NCBI GenBank assembly: GCA_002010215.1
Contig: MTMY01000003.1
Coordinates: forward strand, 1-64,000
Reading direction: 5' to 3'
From: Archaeoglobus sp. JdFR-37
GTDB taxonomy: Archaea; Halobacteriota; Archaeoglobi; Archaeoglobales; Archaeoglobaceae
DNA length: 64,000 bases
Shown one piece after another: positions 16,551 to 27,010 of the stretch. Below the pieces are notes generated by a model, which was not told the DNA's origin, searched no databases, and saw nothing but the letters and a program-made list of their open reading frames with translations. The stretch's first letter is position 1; each line of letters opens with the position of its first letter. A program made the translations under genes and the position numbers.

Positions 16551-16805
16551 TTATTTTCGGTTTTCGATATCGATTAAAAAGACTAAATTATTTTCCAAAC
16601 TCTCATTTGATTTATCTTTAAGAACTTGAAGTAAGTTTAAAACTACAGTGTTCCTAACTTCTTTTCCTGGTTTTCTTGGCGTTTCACTTTCGCCGTTGTG
16701 CACTGTATCAGCTTTGAGTCCACGCGAAGAGAATAGGCAGTCGAGAATGATTTTAAGAGAAAAATTGCCAGTGTTTTCACGAATTTGAGAGAAATAGTTC
16801 AGGAG
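16551..16805 (-). pseudogene. Possible gene fragment lacking a start
   Basis: An open frame of 84 codons runs from a stop at 16806 to TAA 16551. It reads like protein (SLKIILDCLFSSRGLKADT, then ETPRKPGKEVRNTVVLNLLQ) but contains no ATG and no plausible start near its 5' end. It fills most of the 16522-16846 spacer upstream of the ferritin-like gene. It may be a truncated gene or chance. Nothing else is seen in this spacer. Confidence 0.25.
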
Positions 16806-16846
16806 TTAAATACGAAAGATTGCAAAATAAATAAAAATAATATATA

Positions 16847-17374
16847 TTATTCAATCTTTATTTTCCTCTTGTCCTCTCTTTTGGGGTGTTTCTTTTTGAA
16901 TACAACTTCAAGGACGCCGTTGTTGTATCTTGCTTTCGCTGAATCTGGCACGACTTCGGCAGGCAGGCTTACAACTTCGTAGTACTTCCTGTTTTCACCT
17001 TCAGCCTTTATTTCCAAGCTTGTTTCATCTGCATTCAGCTCTATATCATCCTTATTAACGCCGGGCATCTCTGCAATCACGTGAACTTCCTCATCGCTCT
17101 CCATCACGTCAATGAGGGGTTTCCTTTCTTCAATGCCCTCACTTCTAATAGCCTCTGGCTTGGTTCCAAACTCCTTGATCTCGGGCTTGCCATCCGGGCC
17201 AATTCTTATTGAGAAGCCCTTTATGAATGGCTTGCCTTCCCCACTTGATGCAATTCTGAAGAACTCGTCTATGTCCCTGAACATCTTCTCCATGAGCTCA
17301 TCAATGAACTCGAATTCTCTGCCGAAGAATTCCTCAAATATATCATCCCAATCTCTCCTTCTCCTTCTCCACAT
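16847..17374 (-). CDS. hsp20: Hsp20 small heat shock protein
   Basis: 175 aa ATP-independent holdase chaperone. The alpha-crystallin domain covers roughly residues 85-170 (PLIDVMESDEEVHVIAEMPGVNKDDIELNADET, then the ARYNNGVLEVVF hallmark). The N-terminal arm begins with Arg-rich MWRRRRRDWDDIF and a Phe-rich region used for oligomerisation and client binding. The C-terminus ends KIKIE, an I-x-I-like motif. ATG 17374 follows GGAGGTGAT. Last gene of the heat-shock operon, 56 nt after cdc48. Confidence 0.93.
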   Translation of the reverse strand: MWRRRRRDWDDIFEEFFGREFEFIDELMEKMFRDIDEFFRIASSGEGKPFIKGFSIRIGPDGKPEIKEFGTKPEAIRSEGIEERKPLIDVMESDEEVHVIAEMPGVNKDDIELNADETSLEIKAEGENRKYYEVVSLPAEVVPDSAKARYNNGVLEVVFKKKHPKREDKRKIKIE

Positions 17375-17430
17375 TTTAATCACCTCCTCCTAACATTCCT
17401 CCTAACATCTCCACATTCCATAATTCACCT

Positions 17431-19632
<2,202 letters not shown>

Positions 19633-19653
19633 TTATCTTCAAATATCTAATAC

Positions 19654-20262
19654 TCATATTCTCAATCTCCATACGTAATCACCGTCCTTCTTTACTTTCT
19701 CAACAAATCCCATTGATTCCAGCTTCTCGAGGACTGCGTAGACTTCTCTGAAAGGCATTCCGAAACTCTCGGAAATCTCCTCAGGAGTCTCTGCTCCTTT
19801 TATCAGCGATGTCACCACTGCCCTCTCTATGTTATCACTGAACATTCTTTCTATCTCGTCCATAGCTCTCTCTATTGCAGCAGTCATCTTGGCAAATATC
19901 TCATTCTGACGCCTCGAAATTTCATCAAAGGCTTTCGCCGCTTCTTTGAACAACCTAAAGGCGTTTCCTTCCAGTCCACCCCTTGCTTCGCTGTCACTTA
20001 CCCTCGTCATGAAGACGTGGGGAGAGATGTTGATCTCTATCCTTATGTTTCTATCGATGTAATAGTATCTCCTCCGCCCCTCCTCAAAGCATCTGATGAG
20101 TCCAGCCTGCTCCAGTTTTTCAAGATGTTCCAATACTGCTTTTGGTGCCATTTTGAGAGTATATGCTATCTCGCTAACGTAGCAAGGCTTTATCGAGAGG
20201 AGCTTCAGGATTCTGCGGCGGTTCTCATTCCCGATGACCTCGAGAAGCTGGTCAGTATCCAT
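19654..20262 (-). CDS. Heat-shock transcriptional regulator, HSR1-like (ArsR-type winged helix)
   Basis: 202 aa. The N-terminal winged helix (LLEVIGNENRRRILKLLSIKPCYVSEIAYTLKMAPKAVLEHLEKLEQAGLI) resembles ArsR. A middle helix (FKEAAKAFDEISRRQNEIFAKMTAAIERAMDEIERMF) and a second small winged helix at the C-terminus (ETPEEISESFGMPFREVYAVLEKLESMGFV) follow. ATG 20262 has GGTGAT 3 nt upstream. From memory, A. fulgidus AF1298 (HSR1) heads the same operon with cdc48 and hsp20 and represses it by binding CTAAC-N5-GTTAG; exactly that motif lies in this promoter. Confidence 0.88.
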   Translation of the reverse strand: MDTDQLLEVIGNENRRRILKLLSIKPCYVSEIAYTLKMAPKAVLEHLEKLEQAGLIRCFEEGRRRYYYIDRNIRIEINISPHVFMTRVSDSEARGGLEGNAFRLFKEAAKAFDEISRRQNEIFAKMTAAIERAMDEIERMFSDNIERAVVTSLIKGAETPEEISESFGMPFREVYAVLEKLESMGFVEKVKKDGDYVWRLRI

Positions 20263-20282
20263 GAAATCACCTTTTATTAAGG

Positions 20283-20303
20283 TTACTAACCTTTGGTTAG
20301 TAA
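20283..20303. promoter_or_regulatory. HSR1-type operator TTACTAAC-N5-GTTAGTAA
   Basis: A perfect 8-bp inverted repeat with a 5-nt centre. Its core, CTAAC (20286-20290) N5 GTTAG (20296-20300), equals the HSR1 consensus that I recall from A. fulgidus. It is immediately downstream of the TATA box and overlaps the predicted transcription start, so binding would block initiation. Confidence 0.85.
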
Positions 20304-20309
20304 AATTAG

Positions 20310-20320
20310 TATATAAATTT
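20310..20320 (-). promoter_or_regulatory. TATA box of the heat-shock operon
   Basis: On the minus strand AATTTATATAC lies 48-58 nt upstream of ATG 20262. The transcription start expected about 25 nt downstream falls inside the operator at 20283-20303. Confidence 0.65.
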
Positions 20321-20440
20321 TTCGGCAAATGACTACATTGTGGTGCAGTAGTATCCCAAAATAACATTGAATCTGGAAGTGGCCTTTTGTCTCACACCCT
20401 ACTCTACTAGCTCTCCAAGTTCAATTGTGTGTATTAATCT

Positions 20441-21259
20441 TCAACTTTCAGCCAAACTATCAACAACCACTTGCAAAACCTTGCTGGTGATTTTGGGATC
20501 AGCCCCACCGCCGTGTATGATGACATAACGTCCTTCACAAACCTCCTCCGCAAAGTCCTTGACCTCAGAGGCTATGGTGCCGAAGAATTCGGTGCTCAGA
20601 CCGAGGCTACCATACTCCCAAGCGTGGGTGTCATGGCCGAGGAAATGAATCACTATGTCGGGCTTGAAACCCCGAAACTTCTCCAGAGTTTCCCTCAGCC
20701 TGCTGATGTACGCTTCCTCGTCTCTCAGATAATTCGAGTTTACGCAGAGCTTTCCAGCACCATAGTTGTTTGAGCTGCAGAAGCAGACATGAACAACTTC
20801 ACTGAAATCTGAAAGAATTTCTCTATCACCGTCTCCATGATGGGCGTCAGTATCCAAATAAAACATTCTTCTCAAACCCAGATCTCTCAATTTGAGATAC
20901 AATGGCCCAATAATGTTCAGGTATGTGCCTCCCCAAGCACTCTCCTTTCCTGCGTGGTGTCCTGCGGCTACATTCAGAGTGAGGGCATTGTTAATCTCAT
21001 TTTTCCACACCTTCACCGCCGCTTTTATTGAGCCTCCAACACTGAGTTTTGCTGCCTGATAGTACCACTCCTTCCTCTGAACTTCCAGAAAATTCCTGGA
21101 GTGGATTTTTTCAAGCAGAGATTCCTCTACAGGTTCTGCAACATCCAATTTAACTTTCTTTTCAACTTCACCCAGAATTTTTCTGAACTCAGCGTAGCGA
21201 TCTCCCACCACTGGCCAGTTGTTCCCGAAAAATTCATGGTGATATACCAAGAGAGTCAT
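20441..21259 (-). CDS. Histone-deacetylase-fold protein without the catalytic Tyr
   Basis: 272 aa of the HDAC/AcuC/acetylpolyamine amidohydrolase fold. Kept features are AGHHAGK (the His-His charge relay), LDTDAHHGDGDREI (zinc Asp and His) and LGHDTHAWEYGSLGLS (second zinc Asp). The region that normally reads GGGY, supplying the catalytic Tyr, is HGGGADPKI here, with Ala in its place. Zinc should still bind, but ordinary deacetylation would be weakened or the substrate may differ. The start has GGGGGATACC just before it. Monocistronic, convergent with nothing close. Confidence 0.82.
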   Translation of the reverse strand: MTLLVYHHEFFGNNWPVVGDRYAEFRKILGEVEKKVKLDVAEPVEESLLEKIHSRNFLEVQRKEWYYQAAKLSVGGSIKAAVKVWKNEINNALTLNVAAGHHAGKESAWGGTYLNIIGPLYLKLRDLGLRRMFYLDTDAHHGDGDREILSDFSEVVHVCFCSSNNYGAGKLCVNSNYLRDEEAYISRLRETLEKFRGFKPDIVIHFLGHDTHAWEYGSLGLSTEFFGTIASEVKDFAEEVCEGRYVIIHGGGADPKITSKVLQVVVDSLAES

Positions 21260-21375
21260 CCGGTATCCCCCTTTATATTACCCTTTATACTATCATGATT
21301 AGAGTATTAAAGGTATGTGGTGTAAAAAAATTAATAAACTTGTGTTTACAGAAGTAAACTTAAAGGGTGATCAAT

Positions 21376-21522
21376 ATGACATTGTCAACAAGGTGTCTCA
21401 ACTGCAGAAAGAGATTTGACGTTGAGAGGAGAGAAGAGGTGGCAACCTGCCCGCATTGTGGAAGTAAATGGAGGATTTCGTGGGTTGATGCTGACCAGCC
21501 TAAGGTTCAGGGGCCAGCATGA
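21376..21522 (+). CDS. Small zinc-ribbon protein
   Basis: 48 aa. Two Cys pairs, TRCLNCRKRF and ATCPHCGSKW, form a zinc ribbon; the tail is RISWVDADQPKVQGPA. ATG 21376 is preceded by GGGTGAT. It is the first gene before the aldehyde oxidoreductase, 52 nt upstream, and probably part of that operon. Its role is unknown; it could be an RNA- or protein-binding adaptor or help assemble the enzyme. Confidence 0.7.
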   Translation: MTLSTRCLNCRKRFDVERREEVATCPHCGSKWRISWVDADQPKVQGPA

Positions 21523-21570
21523 GGTCAACACATGATCATATGAGGTCTACATGAGAGTTATATGAGGTGA
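21519..21570 (+). repeat. Imperfect 21-22 nt tandem repeats carrying SD-like GAGGT
   Basis: ATGAGGTC, ATGAGGTC and ATGAGGTG occur at 21519, 21540 and 21562. The first two are followed by similar ACA(T)-ATGA segments. The array starts in the stop codon of the zinc-ribbon gene and ends in the ribosome binding site of aor (GAGGTGA at 21564-21570). It looks like slippage-made duplication of a start region. Confidence 0.5.
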
Positions 21571-21574
21571 AAGA

Positions 21575-23476
21575 ATGGTGCTCAAAAGAAAAGTTGCTTT
21601 TGTGGATTTAAGCAAGCAGAAAAGCGTTATTCAGGAAATCCCTCTTGAATTGAGAAGAAAGTATCTGGGTGGGAGGGGGTTGAATTGGTACTACCTCTAC
21701 AACAACGTCCCTCCCCAAGTCAAACCCTTCGATGCCGAGAATATCCTAGCTGTTGGTGCTGGACTGCTTTCAGGCTTTCCCGCACTGGGTGCCGGCAGAG
21801 TTCAGATTTCCACAAAGAGCCCTATCACAAATGGTGTTGGAGATGCCAACATGGGCGGAGCCTTCGGGCCACAGCTAAAGTATGCAGGCTTTGACCATGT
21901 CATAATAAGGGGCAGGGCAGAAAAGCCTGTATACATCCTTCTGAAGGATGGTGAGGTTGAGATAAAAGATGCTGAACACCTCTGGGGCCTCAGCACCCAT
22001 GAAACCCAGAAAGTCATCAGAGAAGAGGTTGAAGATGATAGGGCCGAATCTATGGTCATAGGGAAGGCTGGGGAGAATAGAGTTGTTTATGCCAACGTTA
22101 TGAACGGAGTAAAGAACTCTGGTGGCAGAAGCGGTGTTGGAGCAGTTATGGGCTCCAAAAACCTGAAAGCCATTGCAGCAAGTGGAAGCGTTGATATCGA
22201 GCTTTTTGACCCCGATGCACTTCTGGATTACGCACTTGAAGTTGATCAGAGAGCCAGGTCAACGAAATGGGCAAAGACTCTTGGCAGACTCGGCACACCG
22301 CTCCTTTACGACGTTTCATACACCACCGGCTTTATAGGTACTCTCAACTGGCAGTTCAACACACCGGGAGAAGAAGGCAAGCCTCTAGAGGCGGAAAACC
22401 TAGAGAAGTACAGCGTGAAGATGGTGGCATGCATAGGCTGCAGCGTTCACTGCAGGCACCGCGTCAAGATAAAGAGCGGAAAGTATGCAGGAATTTTCAC
22501 AGAGGGGCCGGAATACGCTGCAAGCGGAGCTTTTGGTACAGGAGTTGGAGTTTACGACTGGGAGTTCGTCATCAAGGGCAATGAGATGTGCAACAAGTGG
22601 GGTGTGGACATAATCTCTATGGGAACCACCATTGCCTGGGCCTTTGAACTGTATCAGCGTGGGATTATTACAGAAAATGATACTGGTGGCCTGAAACTTG
22701 AGTGGGGAGATGAAGAGGCTGTTTTAGGTCTAGCAAAGATGATAGTCGAGAGGGAAAAAATAGGCAATATACTTGCTGATGGTATGCTCAAGGCTGCGGA
22801 ACACTTCGGCGAGGATTCAATTTACTACGCAAATCAGACGAAAGGGCATCCAAATCTGCTGACCGACGAAAGAGGTATCCCCAGCTTTGCCCTTGGCATC
22901 GCAACTTCAACGAGGGGTGCTGACCACCTCAGGAGTAGGCCCGGTATAGACCTTTTCCAGCTCCCCGAAGAAATTCTTGAAAGCATCTACGGCCACAAGA
23001 TAAAGAGCGACTTCACCGCTTACGAGACCAAGGGAATAATGGTGTGGTGGCATGAGCTTCTTTACAACATCGTGGACAGCCTAGGTATATGCAAGTTCCA
23101 GACCGTCTTCAATTCTGCAAACTCGCCCAAATTCGAGGACTACATCCCCATGATTAAATACGCCACAGGAATGGAGTTTACTAAAGAGGAGCTTATGGAA
23201 GTGGGAGAGAGAAACTACACTCTGGAGAGGCTGTTCAACGTCATGAACGGTTACAGCAGGAAAGACGACTACCCGCCAAGACGCTACTTTGAAGAGGCGA
23301 CGCCAAGAGGCCTGCCTTTTATGCGGGGTAGGAAGCTGGACAGGAAGAAATACGATGAAATGCTGGATGAATACTACAGGCAGCACGGTTGGGATTCCAA
23401 TGGAGTTCCCAAAGAGGTGACACTGCAAAAACTCGGCATAGGGAAACCAGAAAAGAACTTCCCGGAGGTGGAATGA
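21575..23476 (+). CDS. aor: Tungsten aldehyde:ferredoxin oxidoreductase family protein
   Basis: 633 aa. This family oxidises aldehydes to acids with a tungsten-bis-pyranopterin and one [4Fe-4S] cluster, passing electrons to ferredoxin. Pterin-binding motifs are GGRGLNWYYLY at the N-terminus and the GxGxxMGSKNLKAIA loop near 200. The cluster ligands are C-I-G-C-S-V-H-C near residue 287 and the distant Cys in DSLGICKFQ. The length is normal (about 605-640). The neighbouring polyferredoxin is its likely electron acceptor. Substrate unknown; the PaaK-type ligase nearby suggests an aromatic or other organic aldehyde. Confidence 0.9.
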   Translation: MVLKRKVAFVDLSKQKSVIQEIPLELRRKYLGGRGLNWYYLYNNVPPQVKPFDAENILAVGAGLLSGFPALGAGRVQISTKSPITNGVGDANMGGAFGPQLKYAGFDHVIIRGRAEKPVYILLKDGEVEIKDAEHLWGLSTHETQKVIREEVEDDRAESMVIGKAGENRVVYANVMNGVKNSGGRSGVGAVMGSKNLKAIAASGSVDIELFDPDALLDYALEVDQRARSTKWAKTLGRLGTPLLYDVSYTTGFIGTLNWQFNTPGEEGKPLEAENLEKYSVKMVACIGCSVHCRHRVKIKSGKYAGIFTEGPEYAASGAFGTGVGVYDWEFVIKGNEMCNKWGVDIISMGTTIAWAFELYQRGIITENDTGGLKLEWGDEEAVLGLAKMIVEREKIGNILADGMLKAAEHFGEDSIYYANQTKGHPNLLTDERGIPSFALGIATSTRGADHLRSRPGIDLFQLPEEILESIYGHKIKSDFTAYETKGIMVWWHELLYNIVDSLGICKFQTVFNSANSPKFEDYIPMIKYATGMEFTKEELMEVGERNYTLERLFNVMNGYSRKDDYPPRRYFEEATPRGLPFMRGRKLDRKKYDEMLDEYYRQHGWDSNGVPKEVTLQKLGIGKPEKNFPEVE

Positions 23477-23970
23477 TGGGTGATGGAAGCGGCGAGAAAT
23501 TCCTGATGGTCTTTCCGGAGCTCTGCACGGGTTGCAGGGATTGCGAGATTGTCTGCACGATAAAACATGAGAAGGTTATCAATCCTGAGAGGGCAAGAAT
23601 AAGGGTGATTAGAGATGTGTTCGAGGGGCTTGAGTTGCCCGTTGTCTGCATGCAGTGCATCGATGCACCTTGCGTTGAAGCGTGCAGGGTGGATGCCATC
23701 TATGAAGATGAACGGGGAGCCAAGATCATAGACTACGAAAAGTGCATTGGATGCAGAAGATGCATAATAGCCTGCCCACTGGGGGCTGCTTTCCTAGATC
23801 CTGTCACCAAGAAGCCCGTCAAGTGTGACCTCTGCAATGGCGATCCTGTATGCGTCAAGTTCTGCTCTACTGGTGCTGTGAGGCATGTTGATGCCGAAAC
23901 GCTGAACAGAGAAAAGATGAAGCTCTCTTCTGAGAAATATATGGAAGTTATAAAGCAGGAGGAGAGATAG
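23476..23970 (+). CDS. Polyferredoxin subunit with four [4Fe-4S] motifs
   Basis: 164 aa. Sixteen cysteines fall in four groups: CTGCRDCEIVC, CMQCIDAPCVEAC, CIGCRRCIIACPLG and CDLCNGDPVCVKFC. This is the HybA/DmsB/AorA-like electron-transfer arrangement. ATG 23476 overlaps the last base of the aor stop and has GGAGGTGG 4 nt upstream, so translation is coupled. It probably takes electrons from AOR and hands them to a further carrier. No signal peptide, so cytoplasmic. Confidence 0.88.
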   Translation: MGDGSGEKFLMVFPELCTGCRDCEIVCTIKHEKVINPERARIRVIRDVFEGLELPVVCMQCIDAPCVEACRVDAIYEDERGAKIIDYEKCIGCRRCIIACPLGAAFLDPVTKKPVKCDLCNGDPVCVKFCSTGAVRHVDAETLNREKMKLSSEKYMEVIKQEER

Positions 23971-24041
23971 AGTATAGAACAATAGGTCCAGTTCACAACA
24001 AATTCAGAAACCATTAAAGCACTGGCAGATGGGGAGAGAGT

Positions 24042-25007
24042 ATGAAGATAAAGTTCATCGGACTGCTGGCCAGTAAAATAGGCAAAGAAGTGGAGATTGA
24101 ATTAAGCAAAGAGATTACCCTCACTGAATTAATAGAAGAACTTGTAAGACGATTTCCACAGGCAAAAGATGAGTTGTCTGACCCTCACTTCTACAACTTT
24201 TCCGTCAACGGAGTTCTCATCAAACACGATGACGTTCCAAAGACTCGTGTTAGTAACAACGACACAGTCGTGTTTATACCGGCCATAGCCGGCGGTTCAA
24301 AGTCGGTAAAGGTGAAGGGCGTCATAAAAAAGAATTTCGATGAAAGTTCAACCACCTACACAATGTTCGAGGAGAAGTATGGATTTTTCACATCCCTTGC
24401 CAAGGACATGGTAGAGTTTGCCAATTTTAAGAAGGGTTTCTGTCTGGATGTGGGCTGCGGAACCGGGATACTCAGGAATGTACTCCCCGATTCCGAAATC
24501 GTGGGACTTGATATATCAATTGGAATGCTGAAAGAAGCGAGAGATAAACTCGACCATGTACTGGCAGGGGATGCTGAACACCTTCCATTCAAAGATGATA
24601 GCTTTGATGCTGTCCTCTTCAACGCATCAATTTTCCTGATTCCCAACGCTGATCTTGCCCTCAAAGAGTCCCTCAGAGTTGTCAGGGATGGTGGAGTTGT
24701 GGCGGGCTCATATCTGGTTGGTTTCTACCATAACGGCAGGAATGCCTTAGAAACGATTGGGCTAAAACATAGAGAAGTGTTCCCATCCAAAAAGCTGGAT
24801 GAGCTCGTTGAGGAAATGGGGGGAGAAATTGAGCCATTCAGCTATTCTGGACATAGAGACGTGGCATTGGATTTCTACTCCGTCCCTGCCATGTCCAACG
24901 CCCTTTTTCCAGGCTTGAGCTACGAAGAGAGACTTAGGCTTGTCAGAGAGAAGCTATCAGAGCTGCCGGATGAAATAGAGTTCGTGTGGAAAATGTTCAG
25001 GATTTAA
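24042..25007 (+). CDS. MoaD/ThiS-like domain fused to a SAM-dependent methyltransferase
   Basis: 321 aa in one uninterrupted frame. Residues 1-85 are a MoaD/ThiS ubiquitin-like sulfur carrier (KIKFIGLLASKIGK, then NDTVVFIPAIAGG), with the double Gly at 84-85. In free MoaD this Gly-Gly is the C-terminus and becomes a thiocarboxylate. Here it runs on into a class I methyltransferase: motif I LDVGCGTGIL at 135, then VGLDIS, DAEHLPFKDDSFDAVLF and LRVVRDGG. It follows aor and the polyferredoxin, so the carrier half probably serves tungsten-pterin synthesis. The target of the methyltransferase half is unknown. Cleavage after Gly-Gly is possible, as reported for MoaX. Confidence 0.85.
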   Translation: MKIKFIGLLASKIGKEVEIELSKEITLTELIEELVRRFPQAKDELSDPHFYNFSVNGVLIKHDDVPKTRVSNNDTVVFIPAIAGGSKSVKVKGVIKKNFDESSTTYTMFEEKYGFFTSLAKDMVEFANFKKGFCLDVGCGTGILRNVLPDSEIVGLDISIGMLKEARDKLDHVLAGDAEHLPFKDDSFDAVLFNASIFLIPNADLALKESLRVVRDGGVVAGSYLVGFYHNGRNALETIGLKHREVFPSKKLDELVEEMGGEIEPFSYSGHRDVALDFYSVPAMSNALFPGLSYEERLRLVREKLSELPDEIEFVWKMFRI

Positions 25008-25135
25008 CATTTAAATCTGACGAATTATTGAAATTGACCGGCTTTTCTTTTACAACTTCAACAGTAAGATATTTATAGTGCTTACTTTGTAATTTTCCAT
25101 AACTATCAATGATTGAAAAATATTGTGGAGGTGGG

Positions 25136-26434
25136 ATGTTGTACTGGAACCCTGCTGTTGAAAGGCTTTCTGCTGAGGAACTGAAGCAGCTTCAGGGGAA
25201 AAAGCTCAGACAAACCGTAGACTTCGCATATAATCATTCGCCCTTCTACAGAAAACTCTACGACCAAGCAGGAATTAAGCCGGATGATATAAAGAGCATT
25301 GAGGATGTAACAAAGCTCCCCTTCGTGAAGAAGCAGGATTTGAGAGACAATTATCCTTTCGGAATGTTTGCAGTTCCGCTGTCCCATATTGTAAGGCTGC
25401 ACGCCTCAAGTGGAACCACCGGAAAGCCAACTGTAACGGGTTACACTTTCGGCGACCTTGACCTATGGACTGAAAGTCTAGCAAGGGGAATGTATGCAGC
25501 TGGTGTGAGGAAAGAGGATGTTGTGCAGAACGCTTATGGCTACGGCCTATTCACCGGCGGTTTGGGTTTCCATTATGCTGCAGAGAGGCTTGGAGCTACA
25601 GTCGTTCCTGCCTCGTCTGGCAATACTCAGAGGCAAATAGAACTGATGATGGATTTAGGCTCGACGGTTATATGCTGCACACCGAGCTACATGGTGTATC
25701 TGGCCGAGTATGCTGCAAAGATGGGAATAGACATAGAAAAGGATACCAAGCTCAGGATTGGTTTCTTTGGAGCTGAACCATGGAGTGAGGAGACCAGAAA
25801 GAGGATTGAAGATAAAACAGGGCTGGATGCCATAAACGTTTACGGCACGTCTGAGATAAGTGGACCAGTTGTGTGTGAGTGTAGCGAAAAGACGGGCATA
25901 CACTTCTGGTCAGATATCTTCCTCATAGAGGTCATTGACCCCGACACGGGAGAGCAGCTTAGTGAAGGGGAGAAGGGAGAGCTTGTTGTGACAGTGCTTG
26001 GTAAAGAGGGGCTGCCAATGATCAGGTGGAGGACTGGAGATATAACCAGCATAATCGAAGAAAAGTGCAACTGTGGCAGATACCATCCGAGAATCGAAAG
26101 GATAATGGGCAGAGCAGATGATATGTTCATAGTTCGTGGCGTGAATGTATTCCCCAGTCAGGTTGAGTATGCACTGATGCAGGTTAATGAAGTGAGCGAA
26201 CATTATCAGATCATTCTTGAGAGGGATGAAGCTGGGCTTGACGACATGAGGATTCAGGTTGAGATAAAGCCCGAGTTCCACAATAAGATGGATGTAAATC
26301 AGCTCACAAAAAAGGTTGCCGACACTCTGAAGAGTTACCTCAACGTCACACCAAAGGTGGAGATAATGGAGCCTGAAAGTCTACCAAGGTTTGAAGGGAA
26401 GGCTAAGAGGGTGATTGACAGGAGGAAAGTTTGA
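25136..26434 (+). CDS. paaK: Phenylacetate-CoA ligase family protein (PaaK-like)
   Basis: 432 aa adenylate-forming enzyme, activating an aryl or other carboxylic acid to its CoA ester with ATP. The P-loop-like SSGTTGKPTVTGYT is at about 90, YGTSEISGP is the adenine-contact region and WRTGDITSI plus MGRADDMFIVRGVNVFPSQVE mark the C-terminal hinge. Lys in GKAKRVIDRRK is the catalytic Lys of family members. ATG 25136 sits close behind GGAGGTG and gives the normal start MLYWNP. It follows the AOR genes: aldehyde to acid to acyl-CoA would be a natural sequence. Confidence 0.88.
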   Translation: MLYWNPAVERLSAEELKQLQGKKLRQTVDFAYNHSPFYRKLYDQAGIKPDDIKSIEDVTKLPFVKKQDLRDNYPFGMFAVPLSHIVRLHASSGTTGKPTVTGYTFGDLDLWTESLARGMYAAGVRKEDVVQNAYGYGLFTGGLGFHYAAERLGATVVPASSGNTQRQIELMMDLGSTVICCTPSYMVYLAEYAAKMGIDIEKDTKLRIGFFGAEPWSEETRKRIEDKTGLDAINVYGTSEISGPVVCECSEKTGIHFWSDIFLIEVIDPDTGEQLSEGEKGELVVTVLGKEGLPMIRWRTGDITSIIEEKCNCGRYHPRIERIMGRADDMFIVRGVNVFPSQVEYALMQVNEVSEHYQIILERDEAGLDDMRIQVEIKPEFHNKMDVNQLTKKVADTLKSYLNVTPKVEIMEPESLPRFEGKAKRVIDRRKV

Positions 26435-26447
26435 AGGTCTGGTAAAG

Positions 26448-26978
26448 GTGAAGGCAGCACTGATAGTCATAGATTTGATAAAGGGTAATGAACCCTTCTT
26501 CAGAGAGGAGCACAGGAGAATCATACCAAAAGTGGCTAAAGTAATAAGGGGGTGCCGGGAAAGGGGCATTCCCATTATTTTTGCCAACGATAGCTACCTT
26601 GAAAACGACTGGATCTTCAATTTCATGAAGAAGCATGCAGTCAGAGGGACTGAAGAGGTCGAAGTCATTAACGAGCTCAAGCCGGAAGATGAGGATATTG
26701 TGGTGGAGAAAAGGAGATTCAGCGCCTTCTTCCGGACAGACCTTGACATAACGCTAAGGGAATTGGGTGTTGAAGTAGTGGCTCTTGCAGGGATAAATAC
26801 TCATGTATGCGTTCTTGCTACCGCCTTTGATGCAATAAGCAACGATTTCAGAGCCATTATTCTGAAGGATTGTTGTGCCTCTCATTCTAAAGAGCTGCAT
26901 GATTTTATAGTGGAGAAGTTTAAGGGTATGCCCGCCTTTGAGGTAATGGAGGGTAAGGAGTTTCTATCTAAGTTTTGA
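26448..26978 (+). CDS. Isochorismatase-like cysteine hydrolase
   Basis: 176 aa. The catalytic triad of the family is visible: Asp in LIVIDLIKG, Lys in VVEKRRFSAFF and Cys in GINTHVCVLATA, followed by the ISNDFRAIILKDCCAS strand. Members hydrolyse amides, ureas or vinyl ethers (nicotinamidase, carbamoylase, isochorismatase). GTG 26448 starts 14 nt after the paaK stop, so it is the last operon gene. In this setting it may release an aromatic acid or amide; this is inference. Confidence 0.82.
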   Translation: MKAALIVIDLIKGNEPFFREEHRRIIPKVAKVIRGCRERGIPIIFANDSYLENDWIFNFMKKHAVRGTEEVEVINELKPEDEDIVVEKRRFSAFFRTDLDITLRELGVEVVALAGINTHVCVLATAFDAISNDFRAIILKDCCASHSKELHDFIVEKFKGMPAFEVMEGKEFLSKF

Positions 26979-27010
26979 TTTTGAAAAAGATGTAAGTAAA
27001 GGTAAAGACT

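Noticed and set aside
21575-25007. Idea that the MoaD-methyltransferase fusion is two genes with a missed stop
   Set aside because: No stop and no good internal start with SD near the Gly-Gly; the frame is continuous.
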